Positions 59,080 to 64,000 of a stretch of DNA of 64,000 nt are shown here, in pieces. Within the stretch, counting starts at the first letter, position 1. Each line of letters opens with the position of its first letter. This DNA comes from Escallonia rubra (Eukaryota > Streptophyta > Magnoliopsida > Escalloniales > Escalloniaceae): contig JAVXUO010003040.1 of assembly GCA_033065855.1 (NCBI GenBank), positions 124,001 through 188,000 on the forward strand, given 5' to 3'. The notes under the pieces are model-generated. The model saw nothing but the letters and a program-made list of their open reading frames with translations, was not told the origin of the DNA and did not search any database. The position numbers were made by a program, and so were the translations under genes.

Positions 59080-60134
59080 TTGAGATGAGAAGAAAACCAG
59101 ATTGCACGCATACAACACATGGTTCAAATGGATCTGCTTCGTCTAGTCTAGTCTAGATCATACACAGTCGAAGACAATCCTTTGAGTCGACGGGTGAGAT
59201 TGCAGCTGATTGAGTAGATAGTAAGGACAATTTTTTTATATTTGTAGCTTTAGACGCCAAATCTTGACTTATATATGATTTCATTAAAATTAAGCCAAAT
59301 AATATAACTAAGCTGATACAATGGCTAGTGTAATCACACGCATGCATCTAACTCAATACTCCAATTTAGTCACAATCATGAAATAGAGCTACTCGTCTGC
59401 TGGCATCCTCAAAAACCTTTCATCTATCCGATTTTTTTACAAAAGCCAAATAGTAATGAGCTGTGAGAGGTTCCTAAATTTTTTTTTGCAGTATTCTTTG
59501 TTGACGTTATCTAAGGCATTACGTTGTGCTACGTCGAGTGCCCTGCATGTGGATCAAACATGTTTCGGACTCTTCCTAAAGCCTGAACTTATGTGAAATA
59601 TTGGTTGTTTAATCATGTAGAAGTGGTGCATTTCTTTTGAAACTCTTCGTCAGTCGCCGCTCTTGTTCTTTCCCCCTCCATCCCCATTCACATCCCGCGC
59701 TCGAGAAGGAAAACCTTGGATACCCCGGACTGTCTAACACAAAAAGGAATTGTTTCCGCTTCCCTTCTTCTCGAGTCATACCCCATCAGCTCCTCTCAAT
59801 TCACAATTATTAATGGTCCGTACCTCAACAATTTTTACGCTTCCTAACAGACGTGGATATAATTCTTCTTTATCACGCAGTGCACCGCCTACATGCACCG
59901 CATACATGCACCGCCATAGAAACTGTATATATATACTTTAAAATGTTATAACATGCTAGCTGCTGCCATGTGGGATGCTTATCCCTTGCTTCCATTTAAA
60001 AAAAAAAAAAAACCAGAGGCTCATTATGTTAAGAGGAGAAAAGGGCAAAGAAGCGTGTGCATCTCTGCATGTGATGTCTTGGGCAGAAAATAGAAGCAGC
60101 AAAAGAAGTCTGTGTGTCATGAATCATTTGATCC
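59080..60134. other. Unassigned spacer
   Basis: No coding frame or transposon end recognised. An A13 run lies near 60000-60012. Confidence 0.4.
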
Positions 60135-60142
60135 GATGCAGG

Positions 60143-61315
60143 TAGAGATGTCAAAGGGCCGGGCTTGGGCCGGCCCAGCCCAAGCCCATCGGGCCTGCAA
60201 ACGGGCCGGGCCGGGGCCGGGCCAAGGGAGGGTGAAAACGGGCCGGGCCGGGCCGGGCCTGGCGCAATGAATTCTAGGCCTGGTCCAGGCCCAGGCCCTA
60301 AGCCCAATATTTAGGGCCGGGCTTGGGCCGGGCCCAGGCCCTTTTTTTTTTTTTTCTCATGTTATTCAATTTTAACACATAACAATTTACATAGAAATTT
60401 ATTTATACGATCCTCGTCAACTATAAAGAAGAAAGAAGTGCGGATTAAAAACAGATGAGTTGCGATGCCTTGTTATAGCTGTAGTCCCATCTGGAAGAAA
60501 TATAATGGTTGTTCCGTCTAACTTTAATTTCATTTAATGGGTATAAACTTCTTTGACTCTTTCCCAAGGCCTATGCAGTGTGCACCTTTTGAAAACTCTA
60601 ACCAGACCACTTATGGAAGATCATAACCACTATAGGTATTTCCTTTCTCATAGAAGAGGCTTAGTAGTTAAGTAATTTTGCAGGACTTTTGAAGAAAAGA
60701 CAAGATCAAAAGAATTTAACGGCTGACTGCAATTTCCTTCCATCTCTTATCCATTCAATTTAAAGGCTGACTACTGTTAAGGTAAAATGATTGCCAATAT
60801 GAGGCATAAGCCTCTCTTAAATCTAACCAAACATCGCTCAAGGTCATCAAGTCTTATAGAAGAAAATAATATAAGGCAAAAAGACAAGATGCTTGATGCA
60901 GGATGCTATCCCTTCCTTTTAAAATATATATTTTTTGCTTGTAAAAATTTATTTTATATATATGAAAAAAAATTATTCTTAAAACTCTAACAATCAAAAT
61001 AATAATGTATGTGGAATTTTGGAAAAGGGGTGGAAGAAAGGGGGGGAAAAGCTAGATTTTCAAAAAAAAGTGGGGCCAAAAAAGGGCCAAATCCGGGCCA
61101 AACCGGGCCACACCCGGGCCGGGCCAAACCCGGGCCAAACCGGGCCGGGCCGGGCCGGGCCATTTTCCCCAGATTTCTCGGCCTGGTCCAGGCCCAGGCC
61201 CCAGGCCCTCTTTCAGCGGGCCGTTACTGTTCATGCAAGGGGCCGGGCCAGCCCGGGCCAAAACCGGGCCAAAACGGGCCGGCCCGCGGGCCGCCCGGCC
61301 CAAATGACATCTCTA
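60143..61315 (+). mobile_element. Non-autonomous hAT element A, GGGCC-rich ends
   Basis: It begins TAGAGATGTCAAAGGGCC and ends in GGCCCAAATGACATCTCTA; the ends are inverted repeats. The perfect 8-bp duplication GATGCAGG (60135-60142, 61316-61323) identifies a hAT-superfamily insertion. GGGCCGGG motifs are dense within 160 bases of the left end and 260 bases of the right. The AT-rich middle has no transposase. Confidence 0.93.
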
Positions 61316-61323
61316 GATGCAGG

Positions 61324-61544
61324 CAATCGGCGCAGATGTACATGTAACCTGTTAGTTTGTGTGTGACTGTGAGTACGCGCGCGCGTGTGGGTGTGTGGTG
61401 TACTATTTATTACAGTACTATATATTGTATGTATAGCTCTTACTGTTATACGTAGTACATTTCTTAGACAAACAAGAATAAGGCCTGGCTTTTACCGGGT
61501 GTGCCCCATTCCACGGACACTCTCCTGCTCCCCAGTCCCCACCC
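61324..61544. other. Short spacer between the two hAT elements
   Basis: Only about 220 bases separate the elements once target duplications are removed. It contains a short GCGCGTGTGGGTGTGTGG run near 61379. Confidence 0.6.
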
Positions 61545-61552
61545 CTAGCCGT

Positions 61553-63003
61553 AGAGATGTCAAAGGGCCGGGCTTGGGCCGGCCCAGCCCAAGCCCATCG
61601 GGCCTGCTGTGGGGCCGGGCCGGGGCCGGGCCTGTGGGGCTGCCAACCGGGCAGGGCCGGGCTGGGCCGACTGGGAGAGATGCTAGGCCCAGTCCAAGCC
61701 CTGGCCCTAGGCCCAATATTTAGGGCCGGGCTTGGGCCGGGCCCGGGCCCAATTTTTTTTTTTTTTTTGTGTAATTTCTTTCTTTAATTGGCTATAATTA
61801 TCCCTCTTTACTCATAATGTTGTTTTATTAGAGATACAACTTCCTCATGAATTTATCTTGAATTGGGAAAAAAGAATTGGTTACTACATGAGTATTTCCT
61901 TTTAAATATGTCTAGTAACTTTTATTTTATAACGCTAAAACAATTCTTAAAAGAACGTATGCAAAACGATTGTAATGCTAAAACAATTGTTAAAAGAATG
62001 CATGCAAAATGACACTAATAACATTTAGCGACAATGATGGTTATATAGAGCAAACTGTTGTAGGCTACTTTTACTTTTAATAATGGGTTGAGGCTCGAAA
62101 AACTTTATTGTTGATGCGCTCTTATATTTTACCATTATCATTCCTCAATACTAAAAAAGAACTAGAGCAAAAGCGAGAAGCAAAAAAATGTTTTCTTTTT
62201 GTGTGCCAATTCTTGTTGTTTTCGTAAGAGACGTGAATATGAGATTTGTCAAAATCGTGCAATCAAAGAAAATCTTGTAAGTATAATTCGAATAGTACAC
62301 AAATCTCGATCTCAAAATATGTCCCAAGATTACGTTTCTTTGTCCGAAAGTCTACTGAAAAATGATTGCTAATTATCCTAAGTGCGGAGCAACAATATTC
62401 TTATAGAGACGTTTCTCAATAATATCACCATGACTCTCAAAGTTTGGGGTGCTTTTATAAATACGTAAAGTTTAGGGACATTTGTGTAATTTTATAAAAA
62501 ATAATTAAAAAAAACCATGTTTTATAGTCTTGCCACCTCCTCCTTGTTACAACTTACAATTACTATGTTAGTTAAATGTTAAAATATGGGATATGTGGAT
62601 AATGGATGCATTGGGTGGAAGATAATGAAAGAAAAAAAAAGGGAAAACCTTTCCCTTATGGGAAAGAAAGAAGAACCAACAGAAAACAAAAAAACAAGAA
62701 AACAGGAAACATAGAAGAGAAATGAAACAGAAAATGCCAAACAGGCCTACAGGGCCAGAACCGGGCCGCAGAACCGGGCCAAGCCCGGGCCAAAACCGGG
62801 CTGGATTCGGGCCGGGCCAAAACCGGGCCGTTTCCGGGCCGGGCCGGGCTTTTTCGCAGAATCTGAAGGCCTGGTCCAGGCCCAGGCCCCAAGCCCCCTT
62901 GTGCAGGGCCGCTACTGTTCATGGACGGGGCCGGGCCAGCCCGGGCCAGAACCGGGCCGGGTCGGGCCAGCCCGCGGGCCGCCCGGCCCTTTTGACACCT
63001 CTA
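61553..63003 (+). mobile_element. Non-autonomous hAT element B, same family
   Basis: The ends TAGAGATGTCAAAGGGCC and TTTTGACACCTCTA form inverted repeats, and the perfect 8-bp duplication CCTAGCCG (61545-61552, 63004-63011) marks the limits. The left 45 bases are almost identical to element A and the orientation is the same; the AT-rich middle differs. No transposase is inside. Confidence 0.93.
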
Positions 63004-63011
63004 CCTAGCCG

Positions 63012-63271
63012 TCAGAAAATGAAAAGATTACGTTTTGTTTGGTGAATTTGTTGAAAAAAATTCATTTTTGAAATTTTATAATAACACGGTAAAAACTTTG
63101 AATTTAATATTTAAATAAAAGTTGTATTTGGTTATCAAATTCATATAACCACATGTTCATCTTTGCACAAACTCCACCCTTCCCCTTTGTTTCCCTTTTG
63201 CACGTAGGCTCCCACACATCAAACTCGCTCCGCTTCCCTTGTGTACACAAACCTTCTACGCACAAAATAAC
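63012..63271. other. Spacer
   Basis: AT-rich, no signal recognised. Confidence 0.5.
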
Positions 63272-63714
63272 TGTTAATAAATTGGGTCAATGGACCCATT
63301 ATCCGCCCACTAACAGATAATGTGTATTTGTTAGTCTGGATAATTACAGTTAATTAGAGGATATTTATCTCCTAAGTGTTTGAGGTAAATACATCTTTAT
63401 TTCCTAAGAGTTTGAGGTAAAATCAGTCTCTAATTATATCTCTATATAAAGGCTAGAGATATCCCAATAAGTCAGAGGTCATAGTAATAATCCCTCACTC
63501 TATAGCACTCTCTCTAGAGCAATCACCAAGCTCTAAGATTTGGTTCGTGGACGAAGAATTCGACTCTAGTAGCCGTTTTCGTACCTGTGAAAAAGATCAA
63601 GCATGTTGGAGGCTCGTAACAACAAGGATCCTACATCGGAATTTTCGGAGACTTCGTACGGTATGTTTCCGAACCCACTACGTTATGTGGTAAGCGCATT
63701 AAATAGTTTCAACA
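63272..63714 (+). repeat. 5' LTR of a copia element leaving the window
   Basis: 443 bp from TGTTAATAAATTGGG to TTTCAACA, with TGTT...AACA termini. A TATA box CTATATAAAGGC is near 63441. The left flank is ATAAC; the matching duplication lies outside the window. Confidence 0.85.
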
Positions 63715-63715
63715 T

Positions 63716-63727
63716 TGGTATCAGAGC
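63716..63727 (+). other. Primer binding site of the right-edge copia element
   Basis: TGGTATCAGAGC, one base after the LTR, is a full match to the usual initiator-Met tRNA primer site. Confidence 0.92.
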
Positions 63728-64000
63728 ATGATTACTTGTTGATTCGCCTTTAACATGCTAGAATAAGTTATGTGCATGTTGCGATTTTTTCCGGATACAT
63801 GAACGAGACCCATTATAAAAATTCGAAATTTATTGAGCATGTTTTCTGAAAAATAATTATATGTTTTTGTTTTCCTATGGTTGAGGATGAACTCCATAAA
63901 TTTTCGTGATTATTGGATGCGTGATTTGTGAGAAATCACGTTTTTATTTTTCCAAGAAAACTATGGTTTTTTCGAGTTTTGGGACTCAAATTTGGAGCAT
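63728..64000 (+). mobile_element. Internal start of the right-edge copia element
   Basis: The first 270 internal bases are a leader without an open gag frame. With a PBS present this is the beginning of an element, not a solo LTR; its coding state cannot be judged here. Confidence 0.7.

Noticed and set aside
60029-63045. Gly/Pro-rich frames at 60029-60307, 61009-61366, 61385-61723 and 62722-63045
   Set aside because: They translate the GGGCCGGG subterminal repeats of two hAT elements.

Overview
This window is nuclear plant DNA, most likely from a eudicot with a medium to large, transposon-rich genome. I see two intact-looking host genes in 64 kb, both on the minus strand. The rest is nested transposable elements of the classes typical of flowering plants: Ty1-copia including a Sirevirus, Ty3-gypsy of Tat type, Mutator-like, hAT, Helitron and a SINE. 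I cannot name the species.

Layout, left to right. 1-575: palindrome and AT-rich spacer. 576-7110: an old copia-type element that keeps gag but has lost pol. Its 3' LTR is split by a Mutator-like element (5178-6764, 9-bp target duplication). 7111-9441: unassigned spacer. 9442-11349: spliceosomal DEAD-box helicase of the PRP28/RH21 family. 11869-13690: one-ended Mutator-like sequence holding a second, complete Mutator-like element (12050-13304). 13694-about 15506: reversed gypsy-type LTR. 16870-17974: third Mutator-like element. 18919-19783: short hAT element. About 20620-22900: decayed hAT transposase. About 22930-46080: degenerate Tat-type gypsy element. It has integrase remnants, two antisense coding regions (one with intron-like structure and a plant-mobile-domain-like protein), a 2.8-kb solo LTR inserted in one of them, a tandem array of 60-70 bp units, and a complete 10-kb Sirevirus (34719-44750, TSD GTTCA) inserted near its 3' end. 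46090-47810: antisense copia fragments. 49678-51772: two-exon DUF1005 gene with a probable long 5'-UTR intron. 55371-57360: GC-rich solo LTR with internal tandem repeats. 57559-58497: Helitron. 58928-59063: SINE. 60143-61315 and 61553-63003: two related GC-rich hAT elements, each with a perfect 8-bp duplication. 63272-64000: start of another copia element that runs out of the window.

The two host genes are unrelated in function (pre-mRNA splicing; unknown). The other regions are best read as a chronology of insertions. I found no clearly new host system. The least ordinary items are the spliced-looking antisense gene in the gypsy region with matching CCGGCCGG-type arrays upstream of both antisense coding regions and in the presumed LTR; the GTCGACT palindrome array and 20-bp U3 repeats of the Sirevirus; and the divergence of the PRP28 copy at conserved motif positions. 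Boundaries with exact target duplications are read directly from sequence; family assignments and comparisons with known proteins are from memory without a search.
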